From positions 6,510,001 through 6,574,000 of the forward strand of contig NZ_JAMZDZ010000001.1 of assembly GCF_024172085.1 (NCBI RefSeq): a stretch of 64,000 nucleotides of DNA, in the 5' to 3' direction. This DNA comes from Hamadaea flava (lineage in GTDB: Bacteria; Actinomycetota; Actinomycetes; Mycobacteriales; Micromonosporaceae). How positions within the stretch are numbered: position 1 is the first letter of the stretch; each line of letters opens with the position of its first letter. The notes under the pieces were generated by a model, which did not search any database, had not been told where the DNA came from, and worked only from the letters and a program-made list of their open reading frames with translations. This document shows, piece after piece, positions 46,865-55,890 of this stretch. The translations under genes and the position numbers were made by a program.

Positions 46865-47797
46865 TCAGAGGAGGGCGGCGTCGGCGAGGAACTTGCCCAC
46901 CCGGGCCACCTCGTCCGCGTCGAGCGGAATCTGGGGCAAAGCGGTCGTCGGGTGGTCGATGACGCCACGGAGGTGCAGAGCGGCCTTGAACGCCCCGAGC
47001 GCCGACGAACTGCGGCCCATGTGCGGACCGCCCACGGCGACCAGCCCGAACAGGCGGAACAGCCGCTCCTGCTCGGTTCGCGCCGCCACCCAGTCCCCGG
47101 CGCGGGCGTGCTGGTAGAGGCGTACGTAGCCGTGCGGGTCGACGTTGCCGAGGCCGGGCACCACGCCGTCGGCGCCCATCCAGAGCGCCGAGTCGACGGT
47201 CAGTTCCGAACCGGTGAACACGGCGAACCCGGGCAGGTCCCGGTCCCGGCGGCCGAGCAGCACCTGACGGAAGCCGCCCTCGTCGCCGCTGGAGTCCTTG
47301 AGCCCGGCGAGTACCCCCTCGGCGGCCAGCTCCAGCAGCAGGTCGGCGGTCAGCTTGCTGTGCACGGAGACGGGCAGGTCGTAGGCGTACACCGGGACGC
47401 CGGCCTGCGCGGAGATCGCCTTGAAGTGCCAGGCGATCTCGTTCGGGTGCGTACGCGTGTAGAACGGAGCGGTGGCGACCAGCGCGTCAGCGCCCGCCTC
47501 GACCGCCGTGCGTACGTGGTCGAGCACCCGCAGCGCCGTCATGTCGATGACCCCGGCGAGGACCGGGACCTGTCCGCCGACGTGGTTGATCACGGTGTCC
47601 AGGACGACCTTGCGGTGCCCGTCCGGCAGGAACGCCACCTCCGACGACGAGCCGAGAATGAACAACCCGTCCACGCCGCCGTCCATCAAGTGGTCGACGA
47701 GCCGGATCAACGACCCCTTGTCGACCTCGTAGTCGGGCGTGAGAGGGGTGCAGACCGGGGGGATGACGCCGGAGAGTGCCGTGGCGGCGGTGGTCAT
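46865..47797 (-). CDS. DapA/NanA superfamily lyase (candidate N-acetylneuraminate lyase)
   Basis: A 310-residue class I aldolase. The Schiff-base lysine is in VLAGLKDSSGDEGG, the catalytic tyrosine in PVYAYDLPVS, and the carboxylate-binding loop is ILGSSSEVAFL in place of the usual GTTGE. Family members cleave or make bonds to pyruvate: dihydrodipicolinate, sialic acid or sugar acids. Its place as last gene of a transporter operon beside two sialidases argues for sialic acid cleavage to N-acetylmannosamine and pyruvate. nanE and nanK are not in the window. It overlaps the ATPase gene by ATGA. Confidence 0.85.
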   Translation of the reverse strand: MTTAATALSGVIPPVCTPLTPDYEVDKGSLIRLVDHLMDGGVDGLFILGSSSEVAFLPDGHRKVVLDTVINHVGGQVPVLAGVIDMTALRVLDHVRTAVEAGADALVATAPFYTRTHPNEIAWHFKAISAQAGVPVYAYDLPVSVHSKLTADLLLELAAEGVLAGLKDSSGDEGGFRQVLLGRRDRDLPGFAVFTGSELTVDSALWMGADGVVPGLGNVDPHGYVRLYQHARAGDWVAARTEQERLFRLFGLVAVGGPHMGRSSSALGAFKAALHLRGVIDHPTTALPQIPLDADEVARVGKFLADAALL

Positions 47798-48810
47798 GAA
47801 CGCTCCTGTGCTTGGCTGATCAATTCGAGGTCGGTCGCGCCGTTGAGAACCGGGTGATGGCAACGGAAGATGTGCCCATCTTCGTCCGAAGTGGATACAG
47901 AGGGCATCTCGGCCGCGCAGACGTCGGTGGCCTTCCAGCACCGGGTCCGGAACGGGCACCCGCTGGGCGGCCGGGTCGCCGAGGGCACCGGCCCGACCAG
48001 GGGGATCGGGTCGATGGGGGAGAGCAGTCCGGGCGTGGCCGAGAAGAGCGCCCGGGTATAGGGGTGCCGGGCGCCGCCGGGGACCGCCAGGGCCGGCGCC
48101 TCCTCGACGATGCGGCCGAGATACATCGTCACGACGCGGTCGCTCATCCGGCGTACGGTCGAGATGTCGTGCGAGACGAAGACCATGGCCAGGTTGAGCT
48201 GTTTCTTCAGATCCAGCAGGAGGTTGAGGATCTGGGCCCGGACCGAGACGTCCAGCGCGCTGGTCGGCTCGTCGGCGATGAGCAGCTTCGGTCCCAGCGC
48301 CAGGGCCCGGGCGATCGCCACCCGCTGCCGCTGGCCGCCGGAGACCTGGCTCGGCAGCACGTTCGCCACGCTCGCCGGGAGGCCGACGAGATCGAGCAGT
48401 TCGCTGACCCGCTTCTCGCGCTCGCGTACGGTGCCGACGCCGTGGACGTCCAGCGGGTCGCGGAGCACCTGCCGGATGGGCAGCCGCCGGTTCAACGCGG
48501 TCGACGGGTCCTGGAAGACCAACCCCGTCTGTCGCCCGACGGCGATGCGGCGGCGACCGGTCGGCAGCTTCCACAGGTCCTCGCCGCCGAAGGCCACAGT
48601 GCCCTGCGTCGGCTTCTGCAGACCCACGAGTACGCGGGCCAGCGTGGACTTGCCGCAGCCGGACTCGCCGACGACGCCGACCGTCTCCCCGGCCGAGACG
48701 GTCAGGTCCGCCGCGGTCAGCGCGTACACGCGATCGCGGGTGAACAGGCCGCCCGAGCGGGCCTTGTGCACGACGTGCACGTCCTTGAGGGCTACCAACG
48801 GTGTGCTCAC
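47794..48810 (-). CDS. Oligopeptide-type ABC transporter ATPase (DppF-like)
   Basis: A 338-residue ATPase: Walker A in VVGESGCGKSTLARVLVGLQ, Q-loop in LVFQDPSTALNRR, signature VSGGQRQRVAIARALALGPK, and Walker B LLIADEPTSALDV. The C-terminal oligo_HPY region (GCPFRTRCWKATDVC) has the cysteine pattern common in peptide-type transporters. It overlaps both neighbours (GTGA, ATGA), so all are one operon. Confidence 0.95.
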   Translation of the reverse strand: MSTPLVALKDVHVVHKARSGGLFTRDRVYALTAADLTVSAGETVGVVGESGCGKSTLARVLVGLQKPTQGTVAFGGEDLWKLPTGRRRIAVGRQTGLVFQDPSTALNRRLPIRQVLRDPLDVHGVGTVREREKRVSELLDLVGLPASVANVLPSQVSGGQRQRVAIARALALGPKLLIADEPTSALDVSVRAQILNLLLDLKKQLNLAMVFVSHDISTVRRMSDRVVTMYLGRIVEEAPALAVPGGARHPYTRALFSATPGLLSPIDPIPLVGPVPSATRPPSGCPFRTRCWKATDVCAAEMPSVSTSDEDGHIFRCHHPVLNGATDLELISQAQERS

Positions 48811-50834
48811 AGCGCCTCCCCCGACAGGGCCGCGGCGCCGACCGAGGCGACCGCTGGATGGTGACAGGCGACCTCGTGGCCGGGTTCCCCGGTGAGGGTG
48901 GGTCGCTCGGCCCGGCAGATCTCGGTCGCCATCGGGCAGCGGTCGGCGAACCGGCAGCCGCTCGGGAAGTCGGCGGGCGACGGGACGACACCGCGGATCT
49001 GGGTCAGCCGTTCCGCACCGGCCTCCAGCGAGAGCACCGATCCGAGCAGGCCCCGGGCGTAGTGGTGAGCGGGTGCGCCGACCAGCCGCGCGGTCACCCC
49101 GGTCTCCACGATCTGCCCGCCGTACATCACGACCACCCGGTCGGTCACATCCGCGACCAACGCCAGGTCGTGCGACACCAGGATCAGGGCGAAGCCCAGC
49201 TCCGCGCGCAGACGCAGGAGCAACTGGATCACCTGAGCCTGCACGGTCACGTCCAGCGCCGTGGTGGGCTCGTCCGCGATGATCAGCTTCGGGTCGCGGG
49301 ACAGCGCCATCGCGATCAGCACCCGCTGCCGCTGGCCGCCCGACAACTCGTGCGGATAGGACGAGAGGGTACGCGCGGGGTCCAGCCCCACCAGCTCCAG
49401 CAGCTCGGCGGGCGTACGCCGGCGTTGCTGTTCAGGTTGCCGACCCGCCGTCCTCCCAGCTGACGCCGGATCGAGCGGGGGTCGGCGCCAGCGCCGGACG
49501 ACCTGCTTGAGTTGGGACTTGATCGTCATCGCCGGGTTGAGCGACGAGAGCGCGTCCTGGTAGATCATCGCGATGTCGTGGCCCATCAGCTTGCGGCGGG
49601 CCGACTTCGGCATCGTGAGCAGGTCGCGCCCGCCGAAGGAGACCGTCCCGCTGATCCGGGCGCCCCGGGGTTGCAGCCCCATGACGGTCAGCGCGGTCAG
49701 GGACTTGCCACAGCCGGACTCGCCGACCAAGCCGAGCACCTCACCCGGGCGTACGTCGAAGGAGATCCCGTCGACGATGTCGACCCCGTTGTGCCGCCCC
49801 TCGAAGCCGATCCGGAGATCGCGTACCTCGAGGACGGGTTCGCCGGTCGGCAGCGGCCGGGCGCGGGCGGCCAGTCGCTGGGCGGCCTCAGCCAAGCCGG
49901 GCAGCTCGACGACCTGGCCGCTGCCCGGCGTCGCCGCCTCCAGCCGGTCCACGTCGGACCGACCTTGGGTGGGGATCGACGGACGGGCGGCCGGCGCGGC
50001 CCAGGCGTCGGAGACGCCCTCAGCGAGGATGTTGAGCGCCAGCACGGTGATCAGGATCAGCAGACCCGGGAACACCGTCGCCCACCAGCCGCCGAGCAGC
50101 ACCATGTTGCGGCCGTCGGCGATGACCGAACCCCACGACGGGTCCGGCGGGCGTACGCCGGCGCCGATGAACGACAGCGACGCCTCGAACACGATCGCGT
50201 CGGCCACCATGACGGTGCAGAAGACGAGGATCGGGGCGGCGCAGTTGATCGCCACGTGCTTGAGCAGGATGTGCGGCGTACGCGCTCCGATGACCCGTTC
50301 GGCGGCGACGTAGTCCTCGCCGTACTGGGCGAGCACGTTGGCACGGACGACCCGGGCGACCGACGGCGTGTAGAGGAACGCGATCGCCAGGACGAGTACG
50401 GGGATGCTGCCACCGAAGACGGCGACCAGGACCGCCGCGAGCGCGATGCCCGGGAAGGCCATGACGACGTCGAGCGTCCGCATGATGCCCTCGTCGAGCG
50501 CCCGCCGCGAGGTCGCCGCGATCGCGCCGATCAGCGCGCCGAGGACCAGGGCGATCGCGGTCGCGCCGAGGCCGATGATGAGCGACCAGCGGGCACCGTA
50601 GAGCAGTCGGGTGAAGATGTCCCGGTTGGCGCTGTCGAGACCCATCCAATGGTCCGCGGTGGGTCCGCCGCCGTCCGCCTCTTGCACATACGGCGAATGC
50701 GGGGCGAGCACCGGAGCCAGGATCGCGGCCAGCGCGATGAGGACGACGATCGCTACGGAGATCCAGGAGGGGAGACCGAGCCGGCGGAACTGGATTCCCG
50801 GCCGGGAGAGGCGTCTAGCCAGACCACTACGCAT
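48807..50834 (-). CDS. Fused ABC permease-ATPase (DppC-DppD type)
   Basis: A 675-residue fusion. Residues 1-300 form a permease of the DppC type (PSWISVAIVVLIALAAILAP; EAA-loop region ERVIGARTPHILLKHVAINC). Residues 340-675 form the partner ATPase (Walker A VGESGCGKSLTALTVMGLQP, signature LSGGQRQRVLIAMALSRDPK, Walker B LIIADEPTTALDV, cysteine motif GCRFADRCPMATEIC). The linker at 300-340 is Pro/Ala-rich. Such fusions are known in actinobacteria. No frameshift is needed to join the domains. The start overlaps the upstream permease stop (TGATG). Confidence 0.93.
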   Translation of the reverse strand: MRSGLARRLSRPGIQFRRLGLPSWISVAIVVLIALAAILAPVLAPHSPYVQEADGGGPTADHWMGLDSANRDIFTRLLYGARWSLIIGLGATAIALVLGALIGAIAATSRRALDEGIMRTLDVVMAFPGIALAAVLVAVFGGSIPVLVLAIAFLYTPSVARVVRANVLAQYGEDYVAAERVIGARTPHILLKHVAINCAAPILVFCTVMVADAIVFEASLSFIGAGVRPPDPSWGSVIADGRNMVLLGGWWATVFPGLLILITVLALNILAEGVSDAWAAPAARPSIPTQGRSDVDRLEAATPGSGQVVELPGLAEAAQRLAARARPLPTGEPVLEVRDLRIGFEGRHNGVDIVDGISFDVRPGEVLGLVGESGCGKSLTALTVMGLQPRGARISGTVSFGGRDLLTMPKSARRKLMGHDIAMIYQDALSSLNPAMTIKSQLKQVVRRWRRPPLDPASAGRTAGRQPEQQRRRTPAELLELVGLDPARTLSSYPHELSGGQRQRVLIAMALSRDPKLIIADEPTTALDVTVQAQVIQLLLRLRAELGFALILVSHDLALVADVTDRVVVMYGGQIVETGVTARLVGAPAHHYARGLLGSVLSLEAGAERLTQIRGVVPSPADFPSGCRFADRCPMATEICRAERPTLTGEPGHEVACHHPAVASVGAAALSGEAL

Positions 50835-51793
50835 CAGCCGGCGCTCCTCAGTCGGGGGTTCACGAGCAGGTAGAGGATGTCGACGACGAGGTTCACGACC
50901 ACGAAGCCGACCGCGATGGTGAGCACGACGCCCTGCACCACCGCCGGGTCGCCGTCGCGTACGCCGTTGATCATCAGCTGGCCCATGCCGGGCAGCGAGT
51001 AGATCGTCTCGATGACGACCGCGCCGCCGAGCAGGTAGCCGATTCGCAAACCGAGCACGGTCAGCGGATTGATCAGCGCGTTGCGCAGCACGTTGCGCCC
51101 GATGACCACGATCGGCGGCAGCCCGCTGCCGATCGCCGTACGCACATAGTCCTTGTCCAGCTCTTCCACCATCGAGGTGCGGATGGTCCGGGTGAGCTGG
51201 GCGGCGACCGGCAACGACAGCGACAACGCGGGCAGCGTCAGGGATTGCAGCCAGCCGCCGATCGAGTCGGCCGGGTTGATGTATCCGCTGGTCGGGAACC
51301 AGCCGCGGTCGACGGCCAGCCACTGGATCATCAGCAGCGCGAGCCAGAAGCCCGGCGCGGCCACCCCGACGAGGGAGACGAGCCGGATCAGCTGGTCCGG
51401 CCAGCGATCGCGGAAGATCGCCGCGACCACGCCGAAGACCGTCGCGAGCACGACGGCGATGGCCAGGCCGAGGAAGGTCAGTTGCAGGGTGAGCGGCAAC
51501 GCCGTCATCACCGAGTCCAGGACCGGCGCCTTGGTCAGCACGCTCGTTCCCATGTCACCGTGCAGCAGGTCGCCGACGAACCGCAGATACCGCACCGGCA
51601 TCGGGTCGAGCAGGCCGTTCTCCACCTGGAACTGGTGGATCTGGTCCTGCGTCGGGTTGGCGCCCTGGAAGTAGGCGTACTCCGGCTTGTTGTTGGAGAA
51701 CCGCATGACGATGAACACGAATGCGATGACGCCGAGCAACAGCGGGATGAGGATCAGGATGCGGCGTACCAACATCCGGGCGATGACCGCCAC
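50834..51793 (-). CDS. Oligopeptide-type ABC transporter permease (DppB-like)
   Basis: A 319-residue membrane protein with six hydrophobic segments, starting VRRILILIPLLLGVIAFVFI. The conserved EAA-type loop is VRTAIGSGLPPIVVIGRNVL, followed by NALINPLTVLGLRIGYLLGG and VVIETIYSLPGMGQLMINGV. It pairs with the fused permease-ATPase downstream. It follows the binding-protein gene after a structured 117-bp gap. Confidence 0.95.
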   Translation of the reverse strand: MAVIARMLVRRILILIPLLLGVIAFVFIVMRFSNNKPEYAYFQGANPTQDQIHQFQVENGLLDPMPVRYLRFVGDLLHGDMGTSVLTKAPVLDSVMTALPLTLQLTFLGLAIAVVLATVFGVVAAIFRDRWPDQLIRLVSLVGVAAPGFWLALLMIQWLAVDRGWFPTSGYINPADSIGGWLQSLTLPALSLSLPVAAQLTRTIRTSMVEELDKDYVRTAIGSGLPPIVVIGRNVLRNALINPLTVLGLRIGYLLGGAVVIETIYSLPGMGQLMINGVRDGDPAVVQGVVLTIAVGFVVVNLVVDILYLLVNPRLRSAG

Positions 51794-51813
51794 CGCGGGC
51801 CTCCTTTCGTGTG

Positions 51814-51886
51814 GCGGTCACCGGCCGCGCGCCGTGGAGCGCTTGCGCGATACGCAAGAACTGCACTCAGCGCGCGACCGGTGACC
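51814..51886 (-). other. Intercistronic stem-loop after the binding-protein gene
   Basis: CGGTCACCGG (51814-51823) pairs with CCGGTGACCG (51877-51886), enclosing a second hairpin CTTGCG/CGCAAG (51841-51857). Such structures behind the first gene of an ABC operon often raise binding-protein mRNA relative to permease mRNA. Confidence 0.6.
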
Positions 51887-51910
51887 GGCGAGCCTCCCCA
51901 GGTCCGCGTC

Positions 51911-53539
51911 TCAGCCCTGGCGAGTGGCCTGGAGCAGGTTGATCCCCGGGTACGCCTGCGGCCGGACGCCGCTCAGCTTCTTCGAGTCCCAAGCCGTCAT
52001 CAGCTCGGTGTGCACGACCGGGTAGAGCACCGCCTGCTCGGCGATGATGTCGAGGTACGCGTGCACGAGGTCGAGCTTCTTGGTGGGGCTGGGCTCCTGC
52101 GTCGCGGCGTCCATCTTGGCGAAGAGATCCTTGGCGACCGGGCTCTGGTCCCACTTGGTGTACTTCATCCACGTCCCACCGGACGTGTAGTTGTATCGAA
52201 GGATCAGGTCGGCATCGAGACCGAACTGGTTCGGGTTCGACGCGGCCGCCACCACCTGGTAGCTCTGCGACTGGTCCATCTTCGTGAACAGCGCGGCCGT
52301 GTCCTGCGGCTCCAGCGTGGTCTTCACGCCGATCGCCTCCCAGGAGTTGGCGATCGTCGGCAGGCAGTCGGCGATCCAGCTGACGTTGACCGCCATCAGG
52401 GTCACCGTCAGGTTGGTGACGCCGGCCGCCTTCAGCAGCGCCTTCGCCTTGTCCGGGTCGTAGGCATAGACCGTCTTCGCCTTCGCGTACGACGGGTTCT
52501 GCTCGTTCAGGAAGCTCGACGAGGCCGCGCCGTGGCCCTTCAACGCGACGTCGATCATCTTCTTCGTGTCGATCGCGTAGAACAGCGCCTGGCGTACGCG
52601 GATGTCGTCGAACGGCTTCTGCGCGGTGTTGAACATCAAGAACATGTGGTTCATGCCCTTGCCGCCCTCGACCGTCAGACCGCCCTTCTGGAGCTGGTCG
52701 ATGTTCGCGTACGGGATGTTGTCGGCGATCTGCGCCTCGGCGCTGCCGCCGGAGATCTTCGCGACCCGGGCCGGCGCGTCCACGATGGACAGCCAGTTCA
52801 TCTTCTTGACGGTGGCCTTGCGCGGCCCGTTGTAGTCGGCGAACGCCTCGAAGGTGCTGTTCGACTTCGGGTTGTGCGCGGTCTGCTTGTAGGGGCCGGA
52901 GCCGACCGCCTTGCCGTTCTTGGCCGCGTCCCAGCCGCCGGCCGCGCCGAAGATGTGCTTCGGCATGATCTTGGCGATGGTGAGGCGGGGCAGCGCGTCC
53001 GGGAACGCGAACTTGAAGACCAGCTCGACGGTCTTGTCGTCGACCTTCTTGACCTCCTTCAACCAGGAGGCGAAGAAGGAGTAGATCAGCGTGGACTTGT
53101 CGAGCGCGCGCTCGAAGGTGAACAGCACGTCGTCGACGGTCACCGGCTGGCCGTCGTGCCACTTGGCGCCGTCGCGCAGGGTGAACTTCCAGCTCGTGGC
53201 GTTCACGTCGGCGGGCAGCGCGGTGGCCAGCGCCGGGTAGGGGTCACGGGTGATCGGGTCGGTGTCGACCAGACCCTCGTAGATGTGGTTGTTCGCGGCC
53301 ATCGTGAAGGCCGAGGCCGTCATCGACGGGTCCCAGCTCTGGTTGTTGCCGTATCCGATGACCGCGGTGATGAGGTCCTTGTCGCCGCCGGCCCCGGCGG
53401 TGCTCGTCGAAGCGGGTCCACTGCATGCGCCGAGAGCGGCCGAGATGGCCGCGGCGGCGCTCACCGTCCCGCTGATACGCAGGAAGTCGCGGCGGTTGCC
53501 GCTGAGGTTGAGAGCTGGCCGAGAAACCGGGGCGCTCAC
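51911..53539 (-). CDS. Family-5 extracytoplasmic solute-binding lipoprotein
   Basis: A 542-residue lipoprotein. The signal combines a twin-arginine motif (NRRDFLRIS) with a lipobox (AALGAC, Cys near residue 36), implying Tat export and lipid anchoring. The mature part matches peptide/nickel-type binding proteins (SWKFTLRDGAKWHDGQPVTV, DDIRVRQALFYAIDTKKMID). In some bacteria this class imports sialic acid (the Sat system), which fits the neighbouring sialidases; peptides or other glycans are alternatives. The GTG start has an AGGAGG site. Operator-like palindromes precede it. Confidence 0.93.
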   Translation of the reverse strand: MSAPVSRPALNLSGNRRDFLRISGTVSAAAAISAALGACSGPASTSTAGAGGDKDLITAVIGYGNNQSWDPSMTASAFTMAANNHIYEGLVDTDPITRDPYPALATALPADVNATSWKFTLRDGAKWHDGQPVTVDDVLFTFERALDKSTLIYSFFASWLKEVKKVDDKTVELVFKFAFPDALPRLTIAKIMPKHIFGAAGGWDAAKNGKAVGSGPYKQTAHNPKSNSTFEAFADYNGPRKATVKKMNWLSIVDAPARVAKISGGSAEAQIADNIPYANIDQLQKGGLTVEGGKGMNHMFLMFNTAQKPFDDIRVRQALFYAIDTKKMIDVALKGHGAASSSFLNEQNPSYAKAKTVYAYDPDKAKALLKAAGVTNLTVTLMAVNVSWIADCLPTIANSWEAIGVKTTLEPQDTAALFTKMDQSQSYQVVAAASNPNQFGLDADLILRYNYTSGGTWMKYTKWDQSPVAKDLFAKMDAATQEPSPTKKLDLVHAYLDIIAEQAVLYPVVHTELMTAWDSKKLSGVRPQAYPGINLLQATRQG

Positions 53540-53589
53540 GGTGCCTCCTATTGGGGGTGGGTTTCGGCTTATTGTGATCCTCGGACATT

Positions 53590-53611
53590 GGACGTCCCAC
53601 ATCCCATGTCC
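53590..53611. promoter_or_regulatory. GntR-type operator in the transporter/GntR divergent region
   Basis: GGACGTCCCACATCCCATGT followed by CC contains two overlapping versions of the GGACAT-N3-ATGTCC site. It lies 51 bp before the binding-protein start and 58 bp before the first GntR start. Confidence 0.65.
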
Positions 53612-53668
53612 TGTAGAGTGCACGTTAGGGGTCGATCCCGTCCCCGGTCAAGAGGAGATGACCTGGAG

Positions 53669-54445
53669 ATGTCCGCGATGTTTCAGGCCGATCGGAACGG
53701 GGACGGTCAGCCCACCAAGGTACCCGCGAATCGCGTTCCCGCTGCTAGGGGCCGTCGAAGCCGATCCGTCGAGGTGCAGGAGGCGGTGAAGGGGATCATC
53801 CTTCAGCGCGGCCTGAGCACCGGGGACCCGCTCCCGACCGAGTCCGAGTTGATGCAAGAACTAGGCATTGGGCGCAATTCCGTCCGAGAAGCCCTGAAAG
53901 TTCTGCAAGCCGTCGGGATTGTCGATATTCGGCACGGATTCGGGATGTTCGTCGGACGCATGTCGTTGAGCGGGCTGGTGGACGAGCTGGCCTTCCACAG
54001 CCGGATGACCATGCCCGAGGAACGCAACCACCTCGGTCACCTCATCGAGATCCGCGAGGTGCTGGAGAGCGGCCTGGTCGTGCTCCTGATCGAGCAGGGG
54101 ACCACGGCGCCGCAGCTGACCGACGCGCTGGACGCCATCGTGCAGATGGAGGCCGAGGCGGCGGGCGGCGAGGCGATCGCGCCCGAGACGGACCGCCGGT
54201 TCCACGACGTCCTCTACCGGCCGCTCGCCAACCCGCTCGTGGGTCAGCTGCTCGGCGCGTTCTGGGAGGTCTACCACCAGCTCCGCGACGACCTCGGCGC
54301 GCCCGACGAGGCACCGGCCGACGTGGCCCGCAAACACCGGGACATCTACGAGGCCGTGCTGGCCGGCGACCCCTCCGCGGCGGCGGCCGCGATGCGGGCG
54401 CACTTCGCCGGCGTACGCTCCCGGCTCGCCCGCATCGCAGCCTGA
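53669..54445 (+). CDS. GntR family regulator, FCD (FadR-like) subfamily, copy 1
   Basis: A 258-residue regulator. After a basic N-terminal extension of about 30 residues comes the winged helix (PLPTESELMQELGIGRNSVR, then EALKVLQAVGIVDIRHGFGM) and an FCD helical effector domain (about 110-255) with metal-type histidines (HLIEIREVLESG, DRRFHDVLYRPLANP, HRDIYEAVLAGD, MRAHFAGVRSRL). It is divergent from the transporter operon. FCD proteins often sense sugar acids; sialic acid or a breakdown product is a reasonable guess. Confidence 0.92.
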   Translation: MSAMFQADRNGDGQPTKVPANRVPAARGRRSRSVEVQEAVKGIILQRGLSTGDPLPTESELMQELGIGRNSVREALKVLQAVGIVDIRHGFGMFVGRMSLSGLVDELAFHSRMTMPEERNHLGHLIEIREVLESGLVVLLIEQGTTAPQLTDALDAIVQMEAEAAGGEAIAPETDRRFHDVLYRPLANPLVGQLLGAFWEVYHQLRDDLGAPDEAPADVARKHRDIYEAVLAGDPSAAAAAMRAHFAGVRSRLARIAA

Positions 54446-54456
54446 CGCTGCTACGA

Positions 54457-54528
54457 AAAGCGCTGGATCAGGGATCCGGGTCGAAATCTTGCGGAAAGAT
54501 TCGACCGAGATCCCTGATCCAGCGCTTT
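54457..54528. terminator. 72-nt near-perfect hairpin between convergent genes
   Basis: A 20-bp perfect outer stem, AAAGCGCTGGATCAGGGATC (54457-54476) with its complement at 54509-54528, continued by an 11-bp inner stem with one bulged A and a short GCGG loop. It lies between the GntR and sialidase stops. The most complete member of the GATCAGGG family. Confidence 0.85.
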
Positions 54529-54552
54529 CAGGTGATGCGGATGGGTGATGGG

Positions 54553-55740
54553 TCAGCGAAGGGACTGGACCGGGACGCGGTGGAACTCGATGCGCTCGTT
54601 CGCGCCGAAGTCACCGGTCTCGTACAGGACGCCGACGGTGTTGGCGTCGACCTGAACCAGATCCGAGTACGCCGCCGGCAGGCCCGACAGCGCCAGCGCC
54701 GGCGTGAAGGTGATGCCGGAGTCGTGGCTGATCCGGATCGTCAGCACCGCACGAGCGGCCGGGTCGGCCGGGCCGGCGTACAGCAAAGGCGCGTTCGGGC
54801 CGCGAAGTTGCAGCACCGTGCCCTCGACGACGGGTCCGGCGATGGTGCCCTGCGGGTGGAACGGCTTCACCAGTGTCGCGCCGCCGTCCGTGCTGTACGC
54901 GTCGGCACGCGTACCGGGGGCGGTGCCGTTGTGGTCACGGGTGTTGAAGTAGACCCGGCCGTCCGGCAACTGCGTCGCGGTGGTCTCGTTCACGTTGACG
55001 TAGTTGTCCGGGTTGTCGTCGACGTACCCGATCTGCCAGGTCGCGCCGTCGTCGTCGCTGTACAGCGAGTGCCCGCCGTAGTACTTCGCCTCGGCTCCGG
55101 TGTCGGCGGACCCCGCCGGGGGAGCGATCGAGTGGTTCGCCGGGACGACCAGGCGACCCTTGTGCGCCCCGACGGTCAGCCGGGTGGCGTGGCCGGGCGC
55201 CGTCGCGTACCAGCGCCAGTTGGTGAGCTTGGTCTGCGCGGTGATGTCGGTGGGCGCGGACCAGGTGGCCCCGTCGTCGTCACTGTGCTGGACGAAGACG
55301 CGCCGGGACTGCTCCGCGGTGACCTCGCCCCGCAGGATCATGGCCTCGGTCGCGGTGCCCGCGTTGAAGGTCGTGAGCAGGACGATCCGCCCGCCGGTGG
55401 TGACGACGGGGGCCGGGTTGCCCGCGGTGTTGCTCGCGTTGTCGTGCACCACCTGGAGCGGCCCCCACGTGCAGCCGCCGTCGGTGGAGCGCTTGAGGAC
55501 GGTGTCGATGTTGCCCGCGTCGCCCAGGCCGCCGACGCGGCCCTCGGCGAACGCGAGGACGTCGCCGTTGGCGGCGGTGATCACGGCTGGGATGCGGAAC
55601 GCGCTGTAGCCCTCGGTGTTCGCCGTGTACGGCGTCGAGGTGACGCATTTCGCCTGTTCAGAAGCGGTGGCTGGCATGACGCTCGCAGTCAGGGCACCGG
55701 CGGCGAGCAGGCCGGCCCCGGTGAGTTTCCAGAGACGCAA
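54553..55740 (-). CDS. Secreted GH33 exo-sialidase (copy 1)
   Basis: A 395-residue sialidase with a signal peptide (GLLAAGALTASVMPATASEQ). The FRIP motif (YSAFRIPAVITAANGDVLAF, near residue 47) bears the first catalytic arginine. Five Asp-boxes mark the six-bladed propeller: STDGGCTW, SDDDGATW twice, STDGGATL and SHDSGITF. It should release terminal sialic acids outside the cell. No carbohydrate-binding module is present. It is divergent from the second sialidase, and three operator palindromes lie between them. Confidence 0.94.
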   Translation of the reverse strand: MRLWKLTGAGLLAAGALTASVMPATASEQAKCVTSTPYTANTEGYSAFRIPAVITAANGDVLAFAEGRVGGLGDAGNIDTVLKRSTDGGCTWGPLQVVHDNASNTAGNPAPVVTTGGRIVLLTTFNAGTATEAMILRGEVTAEQSRRVFVQHSDDDGATWSAPTDITAQTKLTNWRWYATAPGHATRLTVGAHKGRLVVPANHSIAPPAGSADTGAEAKYYGGHSLYSDDDGATWQIGYVDDNPDNYVNVNETTATQLPDGRVYFNTRDHNGTAPGTRADAYSTDGGATLVKPFHPQGTIAGPVVEGTVLQLRGPNAPLLYAGPADPAARAVLTIRISHDSGITFTPALALSGLPAAYSDLVQVDANTVGVLYETGDFGANERIEFHRVPVQSLR

Positions 55741-55760
55741 GGGTGGACTCCCTCCGAACG

Positions 55761-55775
55761 GGACATGGGATGTCC
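55761..55775. promoter_or_regulatory. Perfect GntR-type operator before sialidase 1
   Basis: GGACAT-GGG-ATGTCC, a perfect palindrome around three bases, 21 bp upstream of the sialidase 1 start codon. Confidence 0.75.
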
Positions 55776-55829
55776 CACGTTCCAGGCACGTTAAGCCTGG
55801 ATTTCGGAACGGTCAAGACCAACTCTGGT

Positions 55830-55858
55830 GGACATCCCACGTCGGACATAGGATGTCC
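55830..55858. promoter_or_regulatory. Tandem GntR-type operators before sialidase 2
   Basis: GGACATCCCACGTC (55830-55843, imperfect) followed directly by GGACAT-AGG-ATGTCC (55844-55858, perfect). They end 33 bp before the sialidase 2 start codon. Confidence 0.75.
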
Positions 55859-55890
55859 GGCAATCCACTCCGTCTCCCGAAAGGCACGAG

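Noticed and set aside
46865-47797. Lysine-biosynthetic dihydrodipicolinate synthase
   Set aside because: The usual GTTGE loop and YN-x-P motif are altered, and the gene is the last member of a transporter operon beside sialidases, so a catabolic lyase is more likely.
48807-50834. Sequencing frameshift or missed stop joining permease and ATPase genes
   Set aside because: Both domains are complete, in the same frame, and joined by a plausible linker; such fusions are a known type in actinobacteria.
51245-53668. Long rightward extension of the first GntR gene
   Set aside because: The open frame upstream of 53669 is antisense to the permease and binding-protein genes; the GntR domain starts after the ATG at 53669.
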